Positions 9,286 through 16,997 of a stretch of 46,782 nt of DNA are shown here, one piece after another. The notes beneath the pieces were generated by a model, which saw only the letters and a list, made by a program, of their open reading frames with translations, ran no database searches and was not told where the DNA came from. A program made the translations under genes and the position numbers. This DNA is from an uncultured Rubrobacteraceae bacterium (GTDB taxonomy: Bacteria > Actinomycetota > Rubrobacteria > Rubrobacterales > Rubrobacteraceae): positions 1-46,782 of the forward strand of contig CADCUZ010000034.1 in NCBI GenBank assembly GCA_902806015.1, given 5' to 3'. Position 1 is the first letter of the stretch. Each line of letters begins with the position of its first letter.

Positions 9286-10242
9286 TTAAAGCTTCGCCGC
9301 GGCCTCCGTGTTCAGCGCGGCGTCCAGGATCACCTCGACCAGACCCTCGAACGTGAGGCCGGAGGCCTCCGCGGCGAGCGGGAAGGTCGAGGTCTCGGTG
9401 AAGCCGGGGATGGTCTTCACGTCGATGACCCGCGGCGTCCCGCCTTCCACTATGGTATCGACGCGGGCGTATCCGGAGCAGCCTAGGGCGCGATAGGCGG
9501 TGAGGGCCGTCTCGCGCAGGCGGTCGGCCGTCCCGGGAGGGACCTCGGCCGGGATGGCGAAGTCGGTGGCGCCTGGCGTGTACTTCGCCTCGAAATTGTA
9601 GGCGCCTTCTCTGGGACGGATCTCGACGAGCCCGAGAATCGATGGCTCCTCGCCCGTGGGCTCCAAGATCGGTACGGAGACCTCCGGCCCTTCGATCCAG
9701 CCCTCCAGCAGGATCTTGGCGTCGTACCCGAATGCCTCGTAGACGGCGTCGAGCAGCCCTTCTTGCCCCTCCACACGCGAGAGCCCGAAGCTAGATCCCT
9801 CGCGCGCCGGCTTGACGACGAGCGGGTAGCCCAAAGAGTCCGCCGCCACGTCCAAGGCCGCAGAAGCGCCCATCTCGTTCATCGCGCGGCGCAGGAAGGT
9901 GCGGGAGGGTGCGGTGGGTACGCCCGTCGCCCGCAGCGCCCGCTTGGCGTAGTCCTTGTCCATGCACCGGATCGAGGAGAGCGGCCCGCTCCCAGTGTAC
10001 GGGATGCCCAAGGTTTCGAGCAGGGCCTGCACCGTGCCGTCCTCGCCGCCGGGGCCGTGCAAGCAGACGAAGGCCACGTCCGGGGAGAGCTCCATGAGCC
10101 TCCCGGTGGTCGTTTCCTCCACGTCCAGAGGGTGCACTTGGTGGCCGAGGCGTTCGAGGGCGTGCTCGACGCGCCGCCCGGTTACGAATGAGACGTCCCG
10201 CTCCATGGAGTGCCCGCCGCGCAGCACGACCACCCGCGCCAC
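9286..10242 (-). CDS. ddl: D-alanine--D-alanine ligase
   Basis: 318 residues, an ATP-grasp ligase joining two D-alanines for peptidoglycan. The N-terminus has RGGHSMERDVS with Glu14. Ser150 lies in KPAREGSSFG and Tyr221 in FEAKYTPGATDF; this Glu-Ser-Tyr triad is typical of D-Ala-D-Ala rather than D-Ala-D-Lac enzymes. HGPGGEDGTVQALLE and GYARVDT are also present. One oddity is that the metal-binding motif, usually E-x-N-T-x-P-G, reads Asp274-Val-Lys276-T-I-P-G-F-T. The Asn that normally contacts Mg2+ is therefore Lys, and the Glu is Asp. The GTG start lies six bases after the stop of the upstream aminotransferase, so the two are co-transcribed. Confidence 0.92.
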   Translation of the reverse strand: MARVVVLRGGHSMERDVSFVTGRRVEHALERLGHQVHPLDVEETTTGRLMELSPDVAFVCLHGPGGEDGTVQALLETLGIPYTGSGPLSSIRCMDKDYAKRALRATGVPTAPSRTFLRRAMNEMGASAALDVAADSLGYPLVVKPAREGSSFGLSRVEGQEGLLDAVYEAFGYDAKILLEGWIEGPEVSVPILEPTGEEPSILGLVEIRPREGAYNFEAKYTPGATDFAIPAEVPPGTADRLRETALTAYRALGCSGYARVDTIVEGGTPRVIDVKTIPGFTETSTFPLAAEASGLTFEGLVEVILDAALNTEAAAKL

Positions 10243-10248
10243 GGCGCC

Positions 10249-11574
10249 CTAGCCCCCCGAGCCCGAGGCAAAGCTCGCCGGACGTTGCCCGTCCTTCGTG
10301 CCCCGTCCTTGGCCGCGGCGCGAGCCGCGCTCCATGTCGCTACGCAGCTCCATCCGCTCGCGGATGGTCTCGGCCAGGATCTCTACGCCGCGGCGGATCT
10401 TGTCCGGCTCCACGAAGGAGAAGTTGAGCCGCATGTGGTTCTTGCCAGCCCCGCCCGCGTAGAACCCCTCGCCCGGGACGTAGGCGACGTTCTTCGCCAC
10501 GGCCCGGGGCAGCATCGCCGTCGCGTCCAGGTACGAGGGCAGGGTCGCCCAGACGAAGAGCCCGCCCTCCGGGTGGGTCCAGTGGACCTCCTTGGGCATG
10601 AACTCCGCCAGGGCGTCGAGCATCGCGTCGCGGCGCTCGCGGTAAATGCCCGTAAGGCGCTTGACGTATGCCCTCCAGTCGGAGTTGCGGAAGTAGGAGG
10701 AGATCATCATCTGCGAGAGGTTGGAGGAGCAGAGGTCCGCCCCCTGTTTGCCCACGTTGATCTTGTGCAGGATGCCGGGCTGGGCGTGCACCCATCCGAG
10801 CCTCACCCCCGGTGCGAAGATCTTCGAGAACGTCCCCAAGTACACCACCCGGTCGACGTTCCCGTCCTCCTGCTCGAGCGCCGCCAGCGAGGGCAAGGGC
10901 TCCCCCTCGAAGCGGAGCATCCCGTACGGGTTGTCCTCGACTACGACGAGGTCGAACTCGCGGGCCAGTTTGAGTAGCTCCCGGCGCCGCTCGGCGACCA
11001 TCGTTACCCCCGTCGGGTTCTGGAAGTTCGGGACGGTGTAGATGAACTTGACGTGGACGCCCTGCTTGCGCGCCCGGTCCAGCGTCTCGCGGGCCGCCAC
11101 CGGGATGATGCCGGCCCGGTCCATCGGGGCGTGGGCTATCTTCGGGCGGTAGGCGGCGAAGGCGTTGAGGGCACCGGCGTATGTAGGGCCCTCGCAGAGG
11201 ACGGCGTCTCCCTCGTCCAAAAAGACCTTGGCTATAAGGTCTAAGCCCTGCTGGGCCCCTGTGGTGACGAAGACGTCCTCTTGGCGGGCGGGCGTGCCCT
11301 CGGCGTCCATGACCTCGACGATGACGTCCTTTATGGACTCCAGGCCGGCGGTCGGGCCGTACTGGAGGGCCTGGGCGGCGTCGGGGGCTATACCCTGGGA
11401 GACCTCCCGAAAGGCCTCCTCGCCGAAAGCCCTCGTGTCCGGGAAGCCGCCCGCGAGCGAGATTATGCCGGGCCTGGACAGCGTCGCCATGAGGTCGCGG
11501 GTCGCGGCGGACTTCATGCCCTTGACGCGGGTGGCGTAGAGAAAATCGAAGCGGTCGAGGTCTACGAGCGGCAA
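10249..11574 (-). CDS. PLP-dependent aminotransferase, class I (LysN/2-aminoadipate type)
   Basis: 441 residues. Fold-type I aminotransferase resembling 2-aminoadipate aminotransferases and the catalytic half of MocR regulators, without the helix-turn-helix domain. Visible marks are ISLAGGFPD near the start, TTGAQQGLDL, YTVPNFQNPTGVTM, VVEDNPYGMLRF, the Schiff-base Lys251 in GTFSKIFAPGVRLGW, and the C-terminal MRLNFSF with the carboxylate-binding Arg. The start is TTG 11574, seven bases after GGGAGGA. It is the first gene of a two-gene operon with ddl, so a role in amino-acid supply to the cell wall is possible. Substrate (2-aminoadipate, aromatic or branched amino acid) cannot be decided. 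The last about 30 residues are a low-complexity basic tail. Confidence 0.9.
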   Translation of the reverse strand: MPLVDLDRFDFLYATRVKGMKSAATRDLMATLSRPGIISLAGGFPDTRAFGEEAFREVSQGIAPDAAQALQYGPTAGLESIKDVIVEVMDAEGTPARQEDVFVTTGAQQGLDLIAKVFLDEGDAVLCEGPTYAGALNAFAAYRPKIAHAPMDRAGIIPVAARETLDRARKQGVHVKFIYTVPNFQNPTGVTMVAERRRELLKLAREFDLVVVEDNPYGMLRFEGEPLPSLAALEQEDGNVDRVVYLGTFSKIFAPGVRLGWVHAQPGILHKINVGKQGADLCSSNLSQMMISSYFRNSDWRAYVKRLTGIYRERRDAMLDALAEFMPKEVHWTHPEGGLFVWATLPSYLDATAMLPRAVAKNVAYVPGEGFYAGGAGKNHMRLNFSFVEPDKIRRGVEILAETIRERMELRSDMERGSRRGQGRGTKDGQRPASFASGSGG

Positions 11575-11622
11575 GGGCTAATCCTCCCTAAGAACAGGGC
11601 TCTCGACGTCACGCCTCCCGAG

Positions 11623-12101
11623 CTACTCGGAGGGGACCCTGAGCCCCTCGTCGCCGGCGGCCAGGGACCCGTCCTCGGCGACCGCTCCGACCAGGTACGC
11701 CTGCTCGACCGCGTCGCCCTCCCTGAGCCCGACCGTGACCCGGTCCACGAGCTCGGGTCCCACGACAGGCGCGAAGAGGTACCCCGTGGTGGCCGCGAGG
11801 AGCCCCGACGGTTCGAGGACGAGCTCGTACTCTGGCGCCGACCTCTGGTGGGCGCACCGGACCCCCCGCAAGACGGTCCTGAAGGCGTGCTCCCCGGCGT
11901 ACCGTTCGAGGCGGTCCCTGATCCCTTACAGCCCCGCGAGCTCTTCGGTCGTCGGCCCCGCGGAGGGGACGCGTCGGCCCTGGCACGCTCCCGCATTCCC
12001 TTAAGGAAGGCGATGCTCAAAGAGCCGGCGTTGGCCGAGAGGCGGACCCGGACCCCCCACCGCTCCAGCCCTTCAAAGCTCTCCACCCTCACCTCTTGCA
12101 T
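11623..12101 (-). pseudogene. broken small gene of unknown function
   Basis: ATG 12101 begins MQEVRVESFEGLERWGVRVR and continues to FLKGMRERARADA. The frame then shifts near 11985, a stop follows after TTEELAGL, and a third coherent stretch runs RDRLERYAGEHAFRTVLRGV, ELVLEPSGLLAATTGYLFAP, VVGPELVDRVTVGLREGDAV to a stop at 11623. Joined, this would be a soluble protein of about 160 residues. I do not recognise the family. It is divergent from the dITPase gene; a TATGAT box on the minus strand (12114-12119) lies 12 bases before its ATG. Confidence 0.55.
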
Positions 12102-12149
12102 GGCGGCGACTGTATCATAAAGGCTCGCTACTATGTAAACTTTCGCGCC

Positions 12150-12710
12150 ATGGAAACCCCAAAGATGGTCTTCGTCACGGGCAACGACCACAAGCGCCGG
12201 GAGGTGCGCGAGATCCTGGGCGTCGAGCTGGAGGGCGCGGACCCGGATGTCCCCGAGTTGCAGGCCGTAGACCCCGCCGAGGTCGCCGCCGCCAAGGCCC
12301 TCGCCGCCCACCGGGCTCTAGGCTCCCCGGGGGCCTACGTCCTCGCGGAGGACTCCGGGATCATGGTCGAGGCCTGGAACGGTTTCCCGGGCGCGTTGAC
12401 CAAGTGGCTCATGGGCAGCGTCGGCAACGAAGGCCTGCTGAAGATGCTCTCTGGCTTTGAGGACCGCTCCGCCCGGTCCGTCTGCGTCGCGGCCGTCGCC
12501 ACGCCCGACGGCGGGGTCGAGACGTTCCGGGGCGAGGTGCGGGGGACCGTGGCGCCGGAGGCGAGGGGTGGGGGCGGGTTCGGGTACGACCCCGTGTTCG
12601 TTCCGGAGTGGTCCACGCTCACGTACGCGGAGCTGGGGGAGGAGAAAAACCGGGACTCCCACCGGGCGCGGGCGTTCCGGGCTTTACGGAGGTGGTTAGA
12701 AGGGGCCTAA
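12150..12710 (+). CDS. rdgB: XTP/dITP diphosphatase (HAM1/RdgB family)
   Basis: 186 residues, the usual family length. It hydrolyses non-canonical purine triphosphates (dITP, XTP) to the monophosphate, keeping them out of DNA and RNA. The signature FVTGNDHKRREVREIL is at 8-23 (usually TxNxxK), LAEDSGIMVEAWNGFPG at about 69-85, and the C-terminal GGGGFGYDPVFVPE and K-N-x-x-S-H-R-A are in place. Asp in the LAEDSG loop is the metal ligand or general base in this family. The start ATG 12150 is chosen because the conserved T-G-N loop follows within ten residues; no clear ribosome-binding site is seen. Confidence 0.93.
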   Translation: METPKMVFVTGNDHKRREVREILGVELEGADPDVPELQAVDPAEVAAAKALAAHRALGSPGAYVLAEDSGIMVEAWNGFPGALTKWLMGSVGNEGLLKMLSGFEDRSARSVCVAAVATPDGGVETFRGEVRGTVAPEARGGGGFGYDPVFVPEWSTLTYAELGEEKNRDSHRARAFRALRRWLEGA

Positions 12711-12823
12711 CGGCGGGGTATAGAGCTCTGCATGGGAAGAGCGTTGGATCTCATCCGAAACCGACGCTTTTGGTATTCTGTTCTGTTATAGGGTTAGTAC
12801 TTCGGAGAGGGAAGGGGCCGCCA

Positions 12824-13864
12824 ATGTCGGCAGAGAACGAGCACTCGGAGAATGGGGGCGCGGTAGCGACGAGCTCTGAACGCCTGGTTGACCTCTACCA
12901 GGAAATGGTCAGGATCCGGGCCTTCGAAGAGGCCTGCCAGAAGGGTTTCAGGCAGGGCAAGATCGGGGGCTATCTCCACGTCTACATCGGCCAGGAGGCG
13001 GTCGCGACCGGCTTTCTCGACTCTTTTAAAGAGGGCGACAAGGTCATCACGGCCTACCGCGACCACGCCCACGCCTTGCTGTTGGGCACCGACCCTAAGG
13101 AGGTCATGGCCGAGCTCTACGGCAAGGGCACGGGGATGGTCAAGGGCAAGGGCGGCTCGATGCACCTCTTCGACGTCGAACGGGGCCTGATGGGCGGCTA
13201 CGGCATCGTCGCGGGCCACATACCCCTCGGCGTCGGATTCGCCTACGCGATGCGCTACCAAGGGACCGACCACATCACCCAGATTTACCTGGGCGACGGC
13301 TCCATCTCCAACGGGGCCTTCCACGAGGCAGCCAACCTCGCCGGGCTCTGGGGCAAGGACGGGCTGTGCCCCTGCCTCTTTATCATAGAGAACAACCAGT
13401 ACGGCATGGGTACCTCCGTCGAGCGGACCACCGCCATGACCGACCTCGCCGCCAAGTTTGACGCCTACGGCATCGAGAACGAGAAGGTCGATGGCATGGA
13501 CATCGAGGCCGTCCTCGAGTGCGCCGGGCGCCTAACGGAGCAGGTCCGCGAGACGGGCAAGCCCTACGCCGTCGAGGCGCTCACCTACAGGACGGCTCCC
13601 CACGGGGCGGCCGACTTCTTCGAGAAGTACCGCGAAAAAGCAGAAATCGAGGAGTGGCGCAAGCGCGACCCCATCGGGATGCTCGAAAAGAAGCTCCTCG
13701 AAAACGACGCGGCCGACGAGGGGAAGCTAGACGAGATCCGGTCCGAGGCCAAGGAGCTGATAGACGAGGCCGTGAAGTTCGCCAACGAGAGCGAGGAGCC
13801 CGATATAGACGAGCTCTACACCGACGTCTACGCCGGGGCCGACGAGTACACGGGGGAGGAGTAG
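12824..13864 (+). CDS. pdhA: pyruvate/2-oxoacid dehydrogenase E1 component, alpha subunit
   Basis: 346 residues. The E1 alpha chain binds thiamine diphosphate and decarboxylates the 2-oxoacid with the beta chain. IGQEAVATGF and YRDHAHAL lie in the N-terminal third. The TPP motif starts GDGSISNGAFHEAANLAG and ends at ENNQYGMGT, and GGSMHLFD is also conserved. The C-terminal loop reads YRTAPHGAADFFEKYR, where GHSMSDP-like sequence is usual; the His is kept. ATG 12824 is preceded by GAGAGGGAAGG. The beta subunit follows after three bases and E2 after that. There is no E3 (dihydrolipoyl dehydrogenase) gene in the window. Pyruvate is the likeliest substrate, but acetoin or a branched-chain oxoacid cannot be excluded. 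Confidence 0.92.
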   Translation: MSAENEHSENGGAVATSSERLVDLYQEMVRIRAFEEACQKGFRQGKIGGYLHVYIGQEAVATGFLDSFKEGDKVITAYRDHAHALLLGTDPKEVMAELYGKGTGMVKGKGGSMHLFDVERGLMGGYGIVAGHIPLGVGFAYAMRYQGTDHITQIYLGDGSISNGAFHEAANLAGLWGKDGLCPCLFIIENNQYGMGTSVERTTAMTDLAAKFDAYGIENEKVDGMDIEAVLECAGRLTEQVRETGKPYAVEALTYRTAPHGAADFFEKYREKAEIEEWRKRDPIGMLEKKLLENDAADEGKLDEIRSEAKELIDEAVKFANESEEPDIDELYTDVYAGADEYTGEE

Positions 13865-13867
13865 GCC

Positions 13868-14860
13868 TTGGCTGAGAAGAAGACCTACCGCGAGGCTTTG
13901 CGCGAGGGGATGGTCCACGAGATGGACCAGGACGAGTCTGTCGTCCTCATGGGCGAGGACATCGGCGTCTACGGCGGCACCCACCTCATCACCGACGGCC
14001 TCATAGACGAGTACGGCCCGAAGAGGGTGATAGACACCCCGATCTCCGAGGGCGGCTTCACGGGGGCGGCCATCGGGATGGCGATGATGGGCATGAGGCC
14101 CGTCGTCGAGATGATGACCTGGAACTTCTCGTTTCTGGCCTCCGACCAGATCATCCAGAACGCCGCCAAGGTCCGCTACTTCTCAGGCGGCCAAGTCGAG
14201 GTACCGCTGGTTATCCGCGGTCCCAACGGCGGCGGCGTCCAGCTCTCCGCCCAGCACACCCACTCCCTGGAGAACCTCTACGGCCACTTTCCCGGCCTCA
14301 AGGTCGTCTCGCCGGTGACGCCCAACGACGTCAAGGGCATGATGATCACGGCGATAAGGGACCCTAACCCCGTGATTTTTCTCGAAGCCGGCGCCCTCTA
14401 CGGCACCAAAGGCGAAGTAGAGGACGGCGACAACGCCGTCGAGTTCGGCAAGGCCAGGATAGCCCGCGAGGGCTCGGACGTCACCCTCATAGCCTACGGC
14501 CGGCAGGTGAACCTGTGCCTGCGGGCGGCGAACACCCTCGAAGAGGAAGACGGCGTGAGCGCGGAGGTCATAGACCTGCGCTCCATACGGCCCTTCGACG
14601 AGGACACCATCGTCCGGTCCGTCGAAAAGACGCACCGGGCGGTGACGGTTCAGGAGCAGTGGCGGTGGTTCGGGGTGGCGAGCGAGGTCGCGGCGATCAT
14701 CCAGGAGGGGGCCTTCGACTCCTTGGACGCGCCCGTGCAGCGGGTAAGTGGGGCCGAGGTGCCGGCGCCCTACGCCAGGAACCTGGAGCTTGAGGCCTTC
14801 CCAAGCGAGAAGCAGGTAACGAACGCGGCCCGCCGGGCGCTTTACATAGAGGAGAAATAG
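13868..14860 (+). CDS. pdhB: pyruvate/2-oxoacid dehydrogenase E1 component, beta subunit
   Basis: 330 residues, transketolase-like pyrimidine-binding plus C-terminal domain. VVLMGEDIGVYGG (about 25-37) carries the Glu that activates thiamine diphosphate. VIDTPISEGGFTGAAIGMAM, FLASDQIIQNAAKVRY and the GPNGGGVQLSAQHTHSLE loop are typical of PDH/acetoin E1 beta. The start is TTG 13868 behind GGGGGAGGAG, which lies in the 3' end of pdhA. The arrangement alpha-beta-E2 with 1-3 base gaps indicates translational coupling and a 1:1:n complex in the cytoplasm. Confidence 0.93.
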   Translation: MAEKKTYREALREGMVHEMDQDESVVLMGEDIGVYGGTHLITDGLIDEYGPKRVIDTPISEGGFTGAAIGMAMMGMRPVVEMMTWNFSFLASDQIIQNAAKVRYFSGGQVEVPLVIRGPNGGGVQLSAQHTHSLENLYGHFPGLKVVSPVTPNDVKGMMITAIRDPNPVIFLEAGALYGTKGEVEDGDNAVEFGKARIAREGSDVTLIAYGRQVNLCLRAANTLEEEDGVSAEVIDLRSIRPFDEDTIVRSVEKTHRAVTVQEQWRWFGVASEVAAIIQEGAFDSLDAPVQRVSGAEVPAPYARNLELEAFPSEKQVTNAARRALYIEEK

Positions 14861-14861
14861 G

Positions 14862-16229
14862 ATGCCCGAAGTCATCATGCCCAAGATGGGCGACGCGATG
14901 GAGGAGGGGACCCTCCTCAAGTGGCTCAAGAGCGAGGGGGATGACGTCTCCGAGGGCGACGCCATAGCCGAGATCGAGACCGACAAGGTCACGCTGGAGC
15001 TCGAGGCCGAGGATTCGGGCACCCTCGCCCAACTCATAGCCGGCGAGGGCGAGGAGGTCCCCGTCGGTGGGGCCATAGCCTTTATAGCCGGCGAGGGCGA
15101 GGAGGTCCCCGAGCGGGGCGGCGAGTCCGCCGGCAAGGAGGCGAAGGCCGAGGAGGGCGGCGACGAAGGTGGCGGCGCCCAGGCGACCGCCACCCAGACC
15201 GAACAGGAGGCGCCGGAGAGCGGCGGGGCGCAGCAGGAGGCCCCCTCCGGAAACGGCGCGGGCGGCAACGGGCAGTTCCGGGCGTCCCCGATCGTGCGTC
15301 GGCTCGCCAGGGAGAACGACCTCGACCTCTCGAAGATAGACGGCTCGGGCCCCGCCGGCCGCATCGTCGAGCGCGACGTGAAGGCCGCCATGGAGCGCGG
15401 CGACGCCAAGGCCGGCGGCGGGACGGACGGCCAGGCGGACGGCGGGGCCCACGTCGCGGCGCCCGAAGCCCCGACGGAGGGGCAGGCCCAGATGCAGGGC
15501 TTCCAGCCGGCGAGGCTCCCCGAGCCGACGGGGGCGCCGGGGACGCAGCTCGTCGAGCCCACGCGCATGATGAAGGTCATCGGCGAGCGGATGACCGAGG
15601 CCAAGCAGCACGTTCCGCACTTCTACGCCACCGTAGAGGTCGACATGAACAACGCGATGGCTTTGCGCAAGCAGCTCAACGCCCAGCTCGAAGGGGAGGG
15701 CATCAAGCTCTCCGTCAACGATTTCGTCATGAAGGCTTGCGCCACGGCGCTCAGGAACCACCCGAACCTCAACGCGATCTACACCACCAGGGGCGTCGAG
15801 CTGCACCAGAAGGTGGATATGGCGATGGCCGTCGCGCTGGATCAGGGCCTTATCACGCCCGTAATAAGGGACGCGGGGAGCAAGGGCCTCGCGGCGATCT
15901 CGCGCGAGTCCAAGGACCTCGCCACCCGCGCCCGGGAGGGCGGCCTCAAGCCAGAGGAGTACCAGGGGGGCACGATCACCGTCTCCAACATGGGCATGTT
16001 CGGCATCGAGAGCTTCACGGCGATCATAAACCCGCCGCAGGCGGCCATAATCGCCGTGAGCTCCATCGTCAGGCGTCCGACCTTTGGCGAGAACGGCGAG
16101 GTCGTTCCCGCGAGCATGATGAAGCTCACCCTCTCTGCCGACCACCGCATAGCCAACGGCCGCGACGGCGCCATCTACATGGCCGAAGTTCAGAAGGTTC
16201 TCGAGAACCCGGTTATGTTGATGGTTTAA
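14862..16229 (+). CDS. pdhC: dihydrolipoyllysine acyltransferase (E2) of the 2-oxoacid dehydrogenase complex
   Basis: 455 residues with the classical order. One lipoyl domain holds the lipoyl Lys in EIETDKVTLE at about 44. A Gly/Ala/Glu-rich linker follows, then the peripheral-subunit-binding domain SPIVRRLARENDLDLSKIDG (about 145-164) and the catalytic acetyltransferase core. A 27-base stretch is repeated 48 bases apart (15036 and 15084), so the peptide IAGEGEEVP occurs twice at the end of the lipoyl domain. The catalytic motif, normally H-x-x-x-D-G, reads HRIANG near 427. His is kept but Asp is Asn, which is unusual for E2. It starts one base after pdhB. A hairpin follows the stop. Confidence 0.92.
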   Translation: MPEVIMPKMGDAMEEGTLLKWLKSEGDDVSEGDAIAEIETDKVTLELEAEDSGTLAQLIAGEGEEVPVGGAIAFIAGEGEEVPERGGESAGKEAKAEEGGDEGGGAQATATQTEQEAPESGGAQQEAPSGNGAGGNGQFRASPIVRRLARENDLDLSKIDGSGPAGRIVERDVKAAMERGDAKAGGGTDGQADGGAHVAAPEAPTEGQAQMQGFQPARLPEPTGAPGTQLVEPTRMMKVIGERMTEAKQHVPHFYATVEVDMNNAMALRKQLNAQLEGEGIKLSVNDFVMKACATALRNHPNLNAIYTTRGVELHQKVDMAMAVALDQGLITPVIRDAGSKGLAAISRESKDLATRAREGGLKPEEYQGGTITVSNMGMFGIESFTAIINPPQAAIIAVSSIVRRPTFGENGEVVPASMMKLTLSADHRIANGRDGAIYMAEVQKVLENPVMLMV

Positions 16230-16252
16230 AGGTCTCGGGTATCAGGTTTTAG

Positions 16253-16278
16253 GAGCCCCCGACGAACGCCGGGGGCTC
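16253..16278 (+). terminator. terminator of the pdhABC operon
   Basis: GAGCCCCCG (16253-16261) and CGGGGGCTC (16270-16278) form a perfect nine-pair stem with an eight-base loop, 24 bases after the E2 stop, followed by TTCATGTT. The T tract is short, but position and stem strength support termination. Confidence 0.7.
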
Positions 16279-16468
16279 TTCATGTTGAAAAAACTAACCG
16301 GGTAGGGTGTGGGGCAGGGACCTACACGAGAACCGGACGGTTGGATCGCCATCTCCACCAACTTCTCGGCCGCCTGTTTGCCGCGCCGGTCTGCCTACCA
16401 CAACGCAGATTTTCGGCCCGCCGGTCGCGAAGTGGGTGAGATGATCCGAGAAGAGGGCAGAGCCTCTC

Positions 16469-16874
16469 CTAGCGCGGCGGAGTGTTGCCCACAGCGCGAG
16501 GATGCGGCAGAGAACCCCGCCATACGCGAGGCGGCCCGAAGAGCAGGGCCACTAGCAACCGCCTCTCCTCGCCATGCACCGAGGGGCCCGAGACGGACGC
16601 GAACGTGCGGACCGTAGGGGCATCGGGCCCGTCTACGGCAACGGGTCGAGGCGCGTGCAAAGCCTGGAGGTCAGGCACACCACGCAGCCGGTGGCGCCCA
16701 GGAACGCGCGAAGCAAGAGGCCGTATCTATGCCGACGTAGGCCTCTTCGGGGTGCGGGACGTCTGCGAGGGGGCCCACCAAAACGAGGGCCAGCAACAGG
16801 CCGACGCCGGCCCGGGCAGCGCGGCCCGAGAGCCTGGCGTCTCCCTCGAACGCACTGGAAGAGGAAAAATTCAT
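16469..16874 (-). pseudogene. possible remnant of a small secreted or membrane protein; rest of 16279-16997 empty
   Basis: A minus-strand frame begins MNFSSSSAFEGDARLSGRAA and continues into GVGLLLALVLVGPLADV, a hydrophobic helix that could be a signal anchor. After DTASCFARSW the text degenerates and protein-like pieces move to a second frame that ends at 16469. I recognise no family. The remainder of the 16.28-17.0 kb interval shows no coherent frame; GC stays high, and nothing resembles an IS end or tRNA. Confidence 0.28.
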
Positions 16875-16997
16875 ACGAGACAGGGATTATGGCATCCGGC
16901 GGCCGGACGACCTGCAGGAGAAATCGTGCTGCGTTAAGCTGGGTGCCCTACCCGTGGGGACGGGTGGAGAGGTGCAATCGCTCGGAGAGGAGGAATC

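Noticed and set aside
15036..15110. 27-base direct repeat 48 bases apart
   Set aside because: It encodes a duplicated IAGEGEEVP in the lipoyl-domain hinge of E2; a normal coding feature, not a mobile or CRISPR repeat.
14183..16145. Long minus-strand frames rich in Ser/Pro/Ala or His/Leu/Arg opposite the pdh operon
   Set aside because: They mirror the E2 linker codons and contain no independent start signal or domain.
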